Notes under the pieces: model-generated
Seen by the model: only the letters and a program-made list of their open reading frames with translations
Told to the model about the DNA's origin: nothing
Databases searched by the model: none
Position numbers and translations under genes: made by a program
Part shown: one piece after another, positions 33,103 through 40,550 of the stretch
Layout of the letters: each line of letters starts with the position of its first letter
How positions within the stretch are numbered: the first letter of the stretch is position 1
Source of the DNA: Pseudomonadota bacterium
GTDB lineage: Bacteria; Pseudomonadota; Gammaproteobacteria; Burkholderiales; Burkholderiaceae_C
Direction of reading: 5' to 3'
DNA length: 40,550 nt
NCBI GenBank assembly: GCA_018240325.1
Contig: JAFEFZ010000253.1
Coordinates: forward strand, 1 to 40,550

Positions 33103-34224
33103 GTGTCGAATCGATGCGCCGCCCCGCCGGCGAAGAAGGCAAGCCGTACCGGGCTCGGGCTGCTGGCGGCGCTGGCCGCTGCGGGCCTGCTGTCCGCCTG
33201 CCAGCGCGAGGTCGAGAAACCCGCACCCGAAATCCGCCCGGTACGTACCGTCACGATCGAGAAACGCGCCGCCGGCAGCACGGTGTCCATCACCGGCAAC
33301 GTGCAGGCGCAGAACGAGATCAACGAATCCTTCCGCATCGACGGCCGGCTGATGGAACGCCTCGTCGACGTGGGCGACAGCGTCAAGCAGGGGCAATTGA
33401 TCGCGAGCCTGGACCCGCAGAACGAGGAGAGCGGCGTGCAGGCGGCGCGCGCGCAGGTGTCCGCGGCGCAGGCGCGGCTGGTCGAGGCGCGCAGCAACTT
33501 CGAGCGCATGCGCGATCTGGTGGCTGAAGACGCGGTGTCGCGCGCGCAGTTCGAGCAGGCCGAGGCGCTGCGCAAGACGGCCGAGTCGCAGGTCGAGGCG
33601 GCGCAGTCGCAGCTGAACCTGGCGCGCAACCGGCTCGGCTACACGCGGCTGTTCGCCAGCGTCACCGGCATCGTCACCGCGCGCGGGCCCGAGCCCGGCG
33701 AGGTGGTCGGTCCCGGACGCATGGTGGTGCAGGTGGCGCGCGAAGGCGCGCGCGACGCCGTGTTCGACGTGCCGCCGGCGGTGAAGAACAGCGCGCCCAA
33801 GAACCCCGACATCCGCGTCGCGCTGGTCAACGACCCGGCCGTGAGCGCGGCCGGCAAGGTGCGCGAGATCGCGCCGCGCGCCGACCCGGTGACCGGCACC
33901 TTCCGCATCCGCGTGCGGCTGATCGACCCGCCGGCGGCGATGCGGCTGGGCACCACGGTCACCGGCCGCATGACGCTGGACGCCGCGCCGGCAATCGAGA
34001 TCCCGAGCACGGCGCTGGTACGCGCCGGCGGCAAGACCGCGGTGTGGGTCGTCGACCCGGCAAGCAAGGCGGTCGCGCAGCGCGAGATCACGGTCGGCTC
34101 GGCCGGCGAAGCGTCGGTGCAGGTCAAGAGTGGCCTGGCCGACGGCGACATCGTCGTCACCGCCGGCGTGCACGCGCTGCGCCCGGGCCAGAAGGTCAGC
34201 CTGCTCGGGGCGGCCGCCAAATGA
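33103..34224 (+). CDS. RND efflux periplasmic adaptor (HlyD/MFP family)
   Basis: This is a 373-residue lipoprotein from GTG 33103. The signal has a lipobox-like LLSAC (Cys33), so it is anchored to the inner membrane facing the periplasm. Adaptor domains are in order: a lipoyl half (SFRIDGRLMERLVDVGDSVKQGQLIA), an alpha-helical hairpin (about 110-170, QAARAQVSAAQARLVEARS), the second lipoyl half with FASVTGIVTARGPEPGEVV, a beta-barrel (PVTGTFRIRVRLIDPP), and a membrane-proximal domain. It links the pump encoded next to an outer-membrane channel. Its stop overlaps the pump's ATG (ATGA). No outer-membrane factor is encoded here, so a TolC-type protein elsewhere is needed. Confidence 0.92.
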   Translation: MSNRCAAPPAKKASRTGLGLLAALAAAGLLSACQREVEKPAPEIRPVRTVTIEKRAAGSTVSITGNVQAQNEINESFRIDGRLMERLVDVGDSVKQGQLIASLDPQNEESGVQAARAQVSAAQARLVEARSNFERMRDLVAEDAVSRAQFEQAEALRKTAESQVEAAQSQLNLARNRLGYTRLFASVTGIVTARGPEPGEVVGPGRMVVQVAREGARDAVFDVPPAVKNSAPKNPDIRVALVNDPAVSAAGKVREIAPRADPVTGTFRIRVRLIDPPAAMRLGTTVTGRMTLDAAPAIEIPSTALVRAGGKTAVWVVDPASKAVAQREITVGSAGEASVQVKSGLADGDIVVTAGVHALRPGQKVSLLGAAAK

Positions 34225-37200
34225 TCGGCCCGAACCTTTCCGAATGGTCGCTCAAGCGGCCGTCCTTCATCGTCTTCCTGATGATCCTCGTGGTCGTCGC
34301 CGGGGTGCTGGCCTTCAAGGACCTGGGCCGCGACGAGGACCCGCCGTTCACGGTGCGCACGATGATCATCGCCGCCGCGTGGCCCGGCGCCACCGTCGAA
34401 GAAACCATCGAACAGGTGACCGAGCGGCTGGAGCGCACGCTGCAGGAGACGCAGAACTTCGACGCGATCCGCAGCTACACCACGGCCGGGCAGACGACGA
34501 TCTTCGTCGACCTCGACGAAACCACCTCGACCCAGGACATCCCCGACGTCTGGTACCGCGTGCGGCGCAACATCGGCGACATCCGCCACACGCTGCCGGC
34601 CGGCGTCGTCGGCCCGTTCTTCAACGACGACTTCGGCGACACCTTCGGTTTCATCTACGGCTTCACCGCCGACGGCTACACCTTCCGCGAGCTGCGCGAC
34701 CACGCCGAGGCCATCCGCTCCAAGCTGCTGCAGGTGCCCGACGTCGCCAAGGTCGAGGTGCTGGGCGCGCAGGACGAGCGCATCTACATCGAGTTCTCGC
34801 CCCAGAAGCTGGCCGGCCTGCACCTGAACCTGCAGACCATCATCGGCACGCTGCAGGCGCAGAACCTGCTGCGGCCGTCGGGCGTGATCAACACCGAGCA
34901 GGAGCGCGTCTACCTGCGCGTGTCCGGCGCGTTCGACGACGAACGCGACATCGAGAACGTCAACCTCGTGTTCGGCGACCGTGTCGTTCGCCTCGGCGAC
35001 ATCGCCACCGTCAAGCGCGGCTTTGCCGACCCGCCGACGCCGATGTTCCGCGTCAACGGCGTGCCGGCGATCGGCCTGGCGGTGTCGATGCGCGAACGCG
35101 CCGACATCCTGGCGCTGGGCAAGAACATCCGCACCGCGATGGACGAGATCCGCGCCGGCTTGCCGGTGGGCATCGAGCCGGTGCTGGTGGCCGACCAATC
35201 GACCATCGTCGACCACGCGATCAACGACTTCCTGACCTCGCTGTACCAGGCGATCGCCATCATCTTGCTGTGCAGCTTCGTCAGCCTGGGCGTGCGCCCG
35301 GGCGTGGTCGTCGCGCTGGCGATCCCGATCACGCTCGCGCTCGTCTTCACGGTGATGAACCAGCAGCACATCGCGCTGCAGCGCGTCTCGCTCGGCGCGC
35401 TGATCATCGCGCTCACTCTGCTGGTGGACGACGCGATGACGACGGTCGACGCGACGCAGCGGCGGCTCGCGGCCGGCGATGCGCCGGACGCCGCCGCATC
35501 CTTTGCCTACCGCACGCTCGCCGCGCCGATGCTGATCGGCACGCTGGTCACGATCGCCAGCTTCGTTCCGGTCGGCTTCGCGCCCGGCGGCGCGAGCGAG
35601 GTGCTGTCGTCGCTGTTCTGGGTGGTCGCGATCGCGCTGATCGCGTCGTGGCTGGTCGCGGTGGTGTTCGGCCCGATCATCTGCAAGGCGCTGCTCAAGC
35701 CCCCGAAGCCGACGCAGGGCGAACCCAAGCCGAGCAAGCTCAAGAACGGCTACCAGGCCTTCCTGCGCGCCGCGATCCGGCTGCGCTGGGTGACGATCGG
35801 CGTGACGGTCGCGATGTTCGCCGCGGCGATCCTCGCGCTGCCGCTGGTGCCGCGGCAGTTCTTCCCGTCGTCGGACCGGCCCGAGCTGCAGGTCGACCTG
35901 ACGCTGCGCCAGAACGCGTCGATCTTCGCGAGCCAGGGCGTCGCCGAGCGCGTCGAGGCGTTGTTGAAGGACGACCCCGACGTCGCCCACTACAGCACCT
36001 ATGTTGGCCGCGGCGCGATTCGCTTCTACCTGCCGCTGTCGGTGCACCTGGCCAACCCCTTCTTCTCGCAGCTGATCGTCATCGCCAAGGACATCGAGGC
36101 GCGCGACCGGCTGCAGGCCCGGCTCGAGAAGACGCTCGCGGTCGACTTCCCCGAGGTGGTCGCGCGCGTGTCGCCGCTCGAGATGGGCCCGCCGGTGGGC
36201 TGGCCACTGCAGTACCGCGTGACCGGGCCGGACAAGGACGAGCTGCGCCGCATCTCCGAAGACGTCGCCAAGCTGATGGCCGCCGACACGCGCGTGCGCA
36301 ACCTCAACTACGACTGGATGGAGCCGGCGCGCCAGCTGCGCGTGCAGATCGACCAGGACGAGGCGCGGCGCCTGCGCGTCAGCACCGCGAGCATCGCTTC
36401 GGTGCTGCAAAGCGCGGTCAGCGGCACGACGATCACGCAGGTGCGCGACGACATCTACCTCGTCAACGTCGTCGCGCGCGCCGCCGACGGCGAGCGTGCG
36501 TCCTTCGACACGCTCGCGTCGCTGCAGGTGCCCACGCCCAGCGGGCGCATGGTGCCGCTGTCGCAGTTCGCGCGCTTCAGCGAGGAGCAGGAGTTCCCGC
36601 TGGTGTGGCGCCGCGACCGCGTCCCGACGCTGACAGTGCGCGCCGACGTCACGCACGGCGTGTTGCCGGAGACGGTCGTCGCGGCGATCGGCCCGAGCAT
36701 CGCCGAGTACGCCGCCAAGCTGCCGCGGCCCTACAAGATCGAGACTGGCGGGCTCTACGAGTCGAGCAACGATTCGTCGGCCAACGTGTTCTCGGTGGTG
36801 CCGATGATGATCCTGCTGATGCTGCTGTTCATGATGATGCTGCTGATCAGCTTCCGCCGGCTCGCGATGGTGCTGTTCATCCTGCCGCTGGGCTTGATCG
36901 GCGTCGTCGCGTCGCTGCTGCTGTTCCAGCGTCCGCTGGGCTTCGTCGCGATCCTCGGCATCCTGGCGCTGATCGGCATGATCGCGAAGAACGCGGTGAT
37001 CCTGATCGTGTCGATCGAGGAGGAGCGCGCCGCCGGCAGCAGCGTGCGCGACGCGGTGATCACCGCCGCCGGCAACCGGCTCACCCCGATCGTGCTGACG
37101 GCGATCTCGACCGTGCTGGGCCTGATCCCGATCGCGCCGACGATCTTCTGGGGCCCGATGGCGATCGCCATCATGGGCGGGCTGATGGTGGCGTCGCTGC

Positions 37201-37286
37201 TGACATTGATCTTGCTGCCGGTGCTGTACATCACCGTGTTCGGCGGCCAGGACAAGGCGCCGCCGCCCGCGGTGGCGGCGGCCTGA
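34221..37286 (+). CDS. RND efflux pump, inner-membrane permease (AcrB family)
   Basis: This is a 1021-residue pump with the standard twelve-helix, two-large-loop layout. The start MIGPNLSEWSLKRPSFIVFL and the first loop (DEDPPFTVRTMIIAAAWPG, ATVEETIEQVTERLE) are typical. Proton-relay residues are Asp403 and Asp404 in helix 4 (LLVDDAM) and Lys923 in helix 10 (GMIAKNAVILIV). It exports small molecules using the proton gradient, in complex with the adaptor encoded just upstream. The sequence is closer to the general proteobacterial efflux branch than to metal-exporting CzcA/CusA, since the helix 4 DD pair replaces the metal-type DXXXE pattern. The substrate cannot be named. Control by the divergent LysR gene is likely. 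Confidence 0.93.
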   Translation: MIGPNLSEWSLKRPSFIVFLMILVVVAGVLAFKDLGRDEDPPFTVRTMIIAAAWPGATVEETIEQVTERLERTLQETQNFDAIRSYTTAGQTTIFVDLDETTSTQDIPDVWYRVRRNIGDIRHTLPAGVVGPFFNDDFGDTFGFIYGFTADGYTFRELRDHAEAIRSKLLQVPDVAKVEVLGAQDERIYIEFSPQKLAGLHLNLQTIIGTLQAQNLLRPSGVINTEQERVYLRVSGAFDDERDIENVNLVFGDRVVRLGDIATVKRGFADPPTPMFRVNGVPAIGLAVSMRERADILALGKNIRTAMDEIRAGLPVGIEPVLVADQSTIVDHAINDFLTSLYQAIAIILLCSFVSLGVRPGVVVALAIPITLALVFTVMNQQHIALQRVSLGALIIALTLLVDDAMTTVDATQRRLAAGDAPDAAASFAYRTLAAPMLIGTLVTIASFVPVGFAPGGASEVLSSLFWVVAIALIASWLVAVVFGPIICKALLKPPKPTQGEPKPSKLKNGYQAFLRAAIRLRWVTIGVTVAMFAAAILALPLVPRQFFPSSDRPELQVDLTLRQNASIFASQGVAERVEALLKDDPDVAHYSTYVGRGAIRFYLPLSVHLANPFFSQLIVIAKDIEARDRLQARLEKTLAVDFPEVVARVSPLEMGPPVGWPLQYRVTGPDKDELRRISEDVAKLMAADTRVRNLNYDWMEPARQLRVQIDQDEARRLRVSTASIASVLQSAVSGTTITQVRDDIYLVNVVARAADGERASFDTLASLQVPTPSGRMVPLSQFARFSEEQEFPLVWRRDRVPTLTVRADVTHGVLPETVVAAIGPSIAEYAAKLPRPYKIETGGLYESSNDSSANVFSVVPMMILLMLLFMMMLLISFRRLAMVLFILPLGLIGVVASLLLFQRPLGFVAILGILALIGMIAKNAVILIVSIEEERAAGSSVRDAVITAAGNRLTPIVLTAISTVLGLIPIAPTIFWGPMAIAIMGGLMVASLLTLILLPVLYITVFGGQDKAPPPAVAAA

Positions 37287-37293
37287 AGCGGCG

Positions 37294-37995
37294 ATGGCGG
37301 CAGCGGCGATCGGCGGCGTGAACGGCAGCGCGAGCGGCGGCGTGCAGGAGCAGCGCGCGCAGGGGGCGGCCGTGCTCGACCTGCGCGTGTCCGAGCTCCG
37401 GCAGATCTTCGACGCGATGGACCCGGCGCCCTTTCGCGAGCGCGACCTGGATCCGAAGGCCGCCGCCTACATCGTCGGCTGGGCCGAGGAAACGCCGAAG
37501 GATCAGCCGCTGGCGCTGGTGGTGCACCTGGGCGCGCCCAGGCCCGGGCAATGGACCGGCGCGGCTGCCGTCGGCGGCGGGGAACCCGGGGGCGGCGCGC
37601 CGTTGCCCGAAGCGCAGCCGTCGGCCACGGCCGGCGATGCGGCGCTGCTGGGTGAAGCCGTGCGCGAATTCTTCCGCGGCGAGGCCGCCGGCCGGCGTCG
37701 GGATCTGGCGCAGTTGTTTCGAACCGGCCGCGTCAGCCTCGTGATCGGTCTGGCCTTCCTGGCAGGTACCGTCGCCGCGGCCGAGATCCTGGATGGCCTG
37801 ATCGCCCAGTACAGCTGGGCCGGGCTGGTCAAGGAGAGCCTGGTCATCGGCGGCTGGGTGGCGCTGTGGCGGCCGATGGAGATCTTCCTGTACGACTGGT
37901 GGCCGATCCGCGCACGGGCCCGGCTGTACGACCGGCTCGGCGCGATCCAGGTCAGCCTGCGTGCGGCGGGCGCGGCGCCGGTGCAGGCGGCATGA
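37294..37995 (+). CDS. conserved membrane protein of unknown function
   Basis: This is a 233-residue protein starting 7 bases after the RND pump. I do not recognise a named function. Residues 28-80 form a conserved-looking soluble segment (LDLRVSELRQIFDAMDP, PFRERDLDPKAAAYIVGW) that ends in a short strand (PLALVVHLG). A glycine/proline linker (82-115) and a charged helix (EAVREFFRGEAAGRRRDLAQLF) follow. Two hydrophobic helices (about 147-165 and 177-195) come next, then WRPMEIFLYDWWPIRARARL. The stop overlaps an ATG in frame with the following antiporter subunit E gene (ATGA). It may work with that antiporter or simply be a spacer gene between two operons. Confidence 0.75.
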   Translation: MAAAAIGGVNGSASGGVQEQRAQGAAVLDLRVSELRQIFDAMDPAPFRERDLDPKAAAYIVGWAEETPKDQPLALVVHLGAPRPGQWTGAAAVGGGEPGGGAPLPEAQPSATAGDAALLGEAVREFFRGEAAGRRRDLAQLFRTGRVSLVIGLAFLAGTVAAAEILDGLIAQYSWAGLVKESLVIGGWVALWRPMEIFLYDWWPIRARARLYDRLGAIQVSLRAAGAAPVQAA

Positions 37996-38051
37996 GCCCA
38001 CCGGGCCGCCCCAAGGGCGAACACCGCAGGGCGCAGCCCGAAGGTACCCCA
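37996..38051. repeat. possible extragenic repetitive element at the antiporter operon start
   Basis: These bases would encode PPGRPKGEHRRAQPEGT if the subunit E gene started at ATG 37992, a stretch with no counterpart in the subunit family. I recall similar sequence recurring between genes in related Burkholderiales, so an intergenic repeat is suspected. This rests on memory and needs a genome-wide count. Confidence 0.3.
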
Positions 38052-38534
38052 GTGAACGCGCCGGCGCTGATTCGCGCGCTGCTGTACTTCGCGATCTGGA
38101 TCGTCATCGACCAGAGCGCGAAGCCGGCGAACCTGGCGTTCGGTGTGCTGGCCACGGCCGCCGCCACCTGGGTCAGCCTGAAGCTGATGCCGCCCGAAGC
38201 CGGCCGGGTGCGCTTGGGCGCGCTGCTGACGCTGTTGCCGCGCTTCCTGTGGCAGTCGCTGGTGGCCGGCGTCGACGTGGCGCGGCGCGCGCTGTCGCCC
38301 GCGATCCCGCTGCAGCCAGGCTTCGTCGACTACCGGCCCGGCTTGCCGCGCGGCTCGGCACGGCTGGCCTTCGAGGCGATCTCCAGCCTGCTGCCGGGCT
38401 CGGTGCCCACCGCCGAGACCGAGCAGGTCATCGAGTATCACGCGCTCGACCTGGGCCAGCCGGTGGCCGAGCAACTGGCCGCCGAAGAGCAGGCCTATTC
38501 GAAGGCGCTGATCCCGGGGCAACGCCATGGCTGA
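38052..38534 (+). CDS. cation:proton antiporter subunit E (MnhE/PhaE/MbhA type)
   Basis: From GTG 38052 it has 160 residues, the usual length of the family. ATG 37992, which overlaps the previous stop, would add 20 residues of repeat-like sequence. Features: an N-terminal membrane pair (IRALLYFAIWIVIDQSAK, ANLAFGVLATAAATWVSLKL), then LLPRFLWQSLVAGVDVARRAL. A soluble tail reads GFVDYRPGLPRGSARLAFEAIS, LLPGSVPTAE, QVIEYHALDLGQPV. Subunit E (PF01899) is part of Mrp-type multi-subunit Na+/H+ or K+/H+ antiporters and of the membrane arm of Mbh hydrogenase. It leads an operon in the order E-F-G-A/B-C-D; the last 8 bases overlap subunit F. Confidence 0.88.
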   Translation: MNAPALIRALLYFAIWIVIDQSAKPANLAFGVLATAAATWVSLKLMPPEAGRVRLGALLTLLPRFLWQSLVAGVDVARRALSPAIPLQPGFVDYRPGLPRGSARLAFEAISSLLPGSVPTAETEQVIEYHALDLGQPVAEQLAAEEQAYSKALIPGQRHG

Positions 38535-38808
38535 CTTCCTGGTGTGGGCGTCAGCCTTCGTCGTGCTCATGACGGCGCTCGGCCTGGTGCGCGTGGCGCG
38601 CGGCCCGGGTCGCGCCGAGAGGCTGATGGCGGCGCAACTGCTGGGCACCGGCGCGATCGGCGCACTGCTGCTGCTGGCGGTGGCCACCGGCGAATCGGCG
38701 GTGGTCGACGTGGCACTGACGCTGGCGCTGCTGTCGGCCTTCGCGGCGATCGCCTTCGTCAAGTCGGCGCTGCGCCAGGATGCCGAAGGCGGCGAGGGGG
38801 AGCGCTGA
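38527..38808 (+). CDS. cation:proton antiporter subunit F (MnhF/PhaF/MbhB type)
   Basis: This is a 93-residue protein with three hydrophobic helices, starting 8 bases before the end of subunit E. The pattern ALGLVRVARGPGRAERLMAAQLLGTGAIG followed by ESAVVDVALTLALLSAFAAIAFVK matches subunit F (PF04066). The helices are small structural parts of the membrane arm. The C terminus is acidic (DAEGGEGER). The stop and the next start share one base (TGATG). No catalytic role is known for this subunit on its own. Confidence 0.9.
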   Translation: MADFLVWASAFVVLMTALGLVRVARGPGRAERLMAAQLLGTGAIGALLLLAVATGESAVVDVALTLALLSAFAAIAFVKSALRQDAEGGEGER

Positions 38809-39101
38809 TGCGGCTGGTGCTCGACCTTTTCAGCATGGCGGCCATCGGGCTGGGCCTGTTCTTCTACCTGGCCGGCACGGTCGGGCTGCTGCGCTTCCCC
38901 GACGCCTATACGCGCCTGCACGCGCTGACCAAGGCCGACAACCTCGGGCTGGCGCTGGTGGTGCTGGGGCTGCTGCCGCAGGTGGGCAGCGTGCTGGCCG
39001 GGCTGAAGCTGCTGCTGGTGTGGCTGCTGGTGATCCTGTCCAGTGCGGTCGTGTCGCAGCTGATCGCGCGCACCGCGCGGCAGCAGGAGCGCCACCGATG
39101 A
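38808..39101 (+). CDS. cation:proton antiporter subunit G (MnhG/PhaG/MbhC type)
   Basis: This is a 97-residue, three-helix protein. The family signature is FFYLAGTVGLLRFPDAYTRLHALTKADNLG, a hairpin with conserved Arg, Phe-Pro-Asp and His (PF03334). LVWLLVILSSAVVSQLIARTA forms the last helix. It begins on the last base of the subunit F stop and overlaps the next gene by four bases (ATGA). Gene G normally closes seven-gene Mrp operons, but here it is third, which is the order of Mbh-like clusters. Confidence 0.92.
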   Translation: MRLVLDLFSMAAIGLGLFFYLAGTVGLLRFPDAYTRLHALTKADNLGLALVVLGLLPQVGSVLAGLKLLLVWLLVILSSAVVSQLIARTARQQERHR

Positions 39102-40039
39102 CGCCGGTCGTCAGTTTCGTCATCGCGCTGCTGCTGCTGGCGCTGGCGCTGTGGTCGGTGCTGGCGCGCGATGCCTTCGTCGCGGTGGCCGGCTTCGTCG
39201 CCTACGGCCTGCTGCTGTCGCTGGTGTGGGTGCGGCTCGCCGGCATCGACGTGGCGCTGACCGAAGCGGCGATCGGCGGCGGGCTGACCGGCGCCTTGCT
39301 GATCGGCGCGGTGGCGCGGCTGCGCGCCACCGAGGCGGCAGCGCTGCACGAGCGCAGCGGCGGCGGCGTGCGCGGGCTCGCGGCGCTGCTGTCGGCGGCG
39401 GTGGCCGCGCTGCTGGTGCTGTGCGTGCTGGTGCTGCCCGGGCCGGCGCCGACGCTGGCGCCGCAGGTGGCCGCCAACCTGCCGGCCACGCAGGTCGGCA
39501 ACCCGATCACCGGCGTGCTGCTCGCCTTCCGCGCGGTCGATACGCTGCTCGAGGCGATCGTGCTGGTGATCGCGCTGCTGGGCGTGTGGTCGCTCGCGCC
39601 CGACGGGCTGTGGGGCGGGCGGCCGGGGCAGCGCCATGTCGCCGACCCCGACGGCATCTTCGCGTATCTGGCGCGGCTGCTGCCGCCGATCGGCATCGTC
39701 ATCGCCATCTACATCTTCTGGGCCGGCGCCGATCACCCGGGCGGCAAGTTCCAGGCGGCGACGATCCTGGCCGCGATGTGGATGCTGGTGCAGATGGCGG
39801 GCCTGGCCGACGTGCCGCCGGTGAGCACGCGCCGGCTGCGTTGGGGCATCGCCGCCGGGCCGCTGGTTTTTGTGGCCGTCGGCGTGCTGGGCGTGCTGAC
39901 GGCGGGCATCTTCCTGGCCTATCCCGAAGGCTGGGCCAAGCCGATGATCGTGGTCATCGAGATCGCGCTGCTGCCCACGCTGACGCTGGTGCTGGCGTTG
40001 CTGATGAACGGCCCGCCGGCGCGGAACCCCGAATCATGA
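39098..40039 (+). CDS. fused antiporter subunit: MrpA C-terminal part (MbhD/MbhE-like) plus MnhB
   Basis: This is a 313-residue membrane protein with about nine helices. Residues about 1-85 match DUF4040/MbhD (AGFVAYGLLLSLVWVRLAGIDVALTEAA, LTGALLIGAV). Residues about 95-165 resemble MbhE and the end of MrpA, with TGVLLAFRAVDTLLEAIVLVIALLGVWSL. Residues about 205-305 are an MnhB domain (LLPPIGIVIAIYIFWAGADHPGGKFQA, then FLAYPEGWAKPMIVVIEI). The large N-terminal part of MrpA, which resembles NuoL, is absent. In Pyrococcus Mbh these three parts are separate genes mbhD, mbhE and mbhF. Overlaps of four bases on both sides show tight coupling. Confidence 0.82.
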   Translation: MTPVVSFVIALLLLALALWSVLARDAFVAVAGFVAYGLLLSLVWVRLAGIDVALTEAAIGGGLTGALLIGAVARLRATEAAALHERSGGGVRGLAALLSAAVAALLVLCVLVLPGPAPTLAPQVAANLPATQVGNPITGVLLAFRAVDTLLEAIVLVIALLGVWSLAPDGLWGGRPGQRHVADPDGIFAYLARLLPPIGIVIAIYIFWAGADHPGGKFQAATILAAMWMLVQMAGLADVPPVSTRRLRWGIAAGPLVFVAVGVLGVLTAGIFLAYPEGWAKPMIVVIEIALLPTLTLVLALLMNGPPARNPES

Positions 40040-40356
40040 GCGTCGACACGCTGTTCGCGCTGTGTGCCTGCGCGCTGGTGGGCATCGGCCTGTACGGCTT
40101 GATCGTGCAGCCGCACCCGCTGCGCAAGCTGGTCGCCTTCAACGTGATGGGCACGGGCGTGTTCGTGCTCTTCGGCGCATTCGCCAAGCGCGGCGCGGCC
40201 GCAGGCCTGCCGGCCGACCCGCTGCCGCAGGCGCTGCTGATCACCGCGATCGTCGTCGCCTTCGCCGCCACTGCGGTGGCGGTGGCGGTGCTGCTGCGGC
40301 TGATCGAGTCCACCGATTCAGCCTCGCTCGCCAACGAGCCGCCCCCCGGCGACTAG
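40036..40356 (+). CDS. cation:proton antiporter subunit C (MnhC/NuoK-like)
   Basis: This is a 106-residue protein with three helices, homologous to complex I subunit NuoK. ALVGIGLYGLIVQPHPLRKLVAFNVMGTGVFVLFGAF and the helix QALLITAIVVAFAATAVAVAVLLRLIE are typical. The central conserved Glu of NuoK in the first part of TM2 is not obvious here, but subunit C proteins vary. The ATG overlaps the previous stop (ATGA). The next gene starts 12 bases after the stop with its own ribosome site. Confidence 0.9.
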   Translation: MSVDTLFALCACALVGIGLYGLIVQPHPLRKLVAFNVMGTGVFVLFGAFAKRGAAAGLPADPLPQALLITAIVVAFAATAVAVAVLLRLIESTDSASLANEPPPGD

Positions 40357-40368
40357 GAAGGCGCGCGC

Positions 40369-40550
40369 GTGGACATGGCCTTGTGGACGAGCACCGATGG
40401 CGGCCTGCTGCTGCCGGCGGCCGTGCTGCTGCCCTTCGCCGGCATGCTGCTCGGCCTGGGCCTAGGCGGGCGCTGGGTGCAGCGCGTGGCCTTCGTCGTG
40501 ATCGCGCTCGGGATGATGCTGGCGCTGGCCATCGCGGCGTCGTGGCTCGG
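40369..40550 (+). CDS. cation:proton antiporter subunit D (MnhD/NuoN-like), N-terminal part
   Basis: The gene runs off the right edge; 60 codons are visible. GTG 40369 has AGGAAG at 8 bases (40355-40360), so it is preferred over ATG 40375. The translation begins MDMALWTSTDGGLLLPAAVL and continues LPFAGMLLGLGLGG and VAFVVIALGMMLALAIAAS. This is a pair of hydrophobic helices like the start of NuoN/MnhD-type subunits that conduct protons. Its place straight after subunit C supports the call, although the diagnostic proton-channel residues lie outside the window. Confidence 0.75.
   Translation, partial: MDMALWTSTDGGLLLPAAVLLPFAGMLLGLGLGGRWVQRVAFVVIALGMMLALAIAASWL

Noticed and set aside
33639..36656. 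Frame of about 1000 codons antisense to the RND adaptor and pump
   Set aside because: Compositional shadow of the pump gene; no recognisable motif, and the opposite strand has intact adaptor and pump domains.
1..40550. Mobile elements, prophage, integrons, tRNA or rRNA genes
   Set aside because: No transposase, integrase, terminal repeats, tRNA-like cloverleaf or rRNA sequence was recognised by reading; short divergent RNAs could be missed without a covariance search.

Overview
The window is dense, very GC-rich bacterial chromosome with about 38 genes and no gap over about 230 bases. The gene set and order point to a betaproteobacterium of the order Burkholderiales, perhaps near Rubrivivax or Leptothrix. 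The evidence is a gmk-rpoZ-spoT cluster, a 67-residue omega subunit, a Tat-exported HiPIP, tandem YceI genes behind a cytochrome b561, and PF04392 binding proteins. That placement is inference; no rRNA, tRNA, phage, insertion sequence or CRISPR array was seen.

Layout. 1-6164 (+): the end of one and two complete PF04392 solute-binding proteins enclose a membrane histidine kinase, a single-domain response regulator and a receiver-cyclase fusion. Nearly all junctions are 4-base stop/start overlaps. 6166-6810 (-): a three-helix membrane protein with a cyclic-nucleotide-binding domain, converging on that operon with one base between the stops. 6980-8783 (+): cytochrome b561 and two YceI proteins. 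8811-11025 (-): a phospholipase D-type lipoprotein and a HiPIP followed by duplicated terminators. 11223-14765: phosphoglycolate phosphatase, then a CadR/PbrR-type regulator divergent from its Zn/Cd/Pb P-type ATPase. 14995-17453: an AidB-type acyl-CoA dehydrogenase divergent from greB.

17443-20659 (-): gmk, rpoZ and bifunctional spoT. 20880-25191: a large MscK-like channel with a SlyB-like protein, divergent from a urea transporter. 25223-27981 (-): four exported proteins (META/DUF4377, NlpE-like, glycine-zipper lipoprotein, amino-acid-type binding protein). 28138-30061 (+): AI-2E-family and YihY/BrkB membrane proteins. 30119-32901 (-): SHOCT membrane protein, baeRF-type protein and a LysR regulator. 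33103-37286 (+): RND efflux adaptor and pump. 37294-40550 (+): an unrecognised membrane protein, then a cation-antiporter operon in the order E, F, G, fused A-tail/B, C, D, running off the window.

How it works together. The first 6.8 kb looks like a sensory unit: exported ligand-binding proteins, a kinase, two receivers, a cyclase with unusual base-recognition residues, and a possible cyclic-nucleotide receptor next door. No permease or ATPase accompanies the binding proteins. This is the best candidate for an undescribed system. The last 3 kb is a second candidate: an Mrp-type module whose order and fused subunit recall the membrane arm of archaeal Mbh. Most of the rest is housekeeping or envelope maintenance. 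A recurring -10 element (CTAGAAT/CTAGATT/CTAGACT) precedes several genes and marks likely transcription units.
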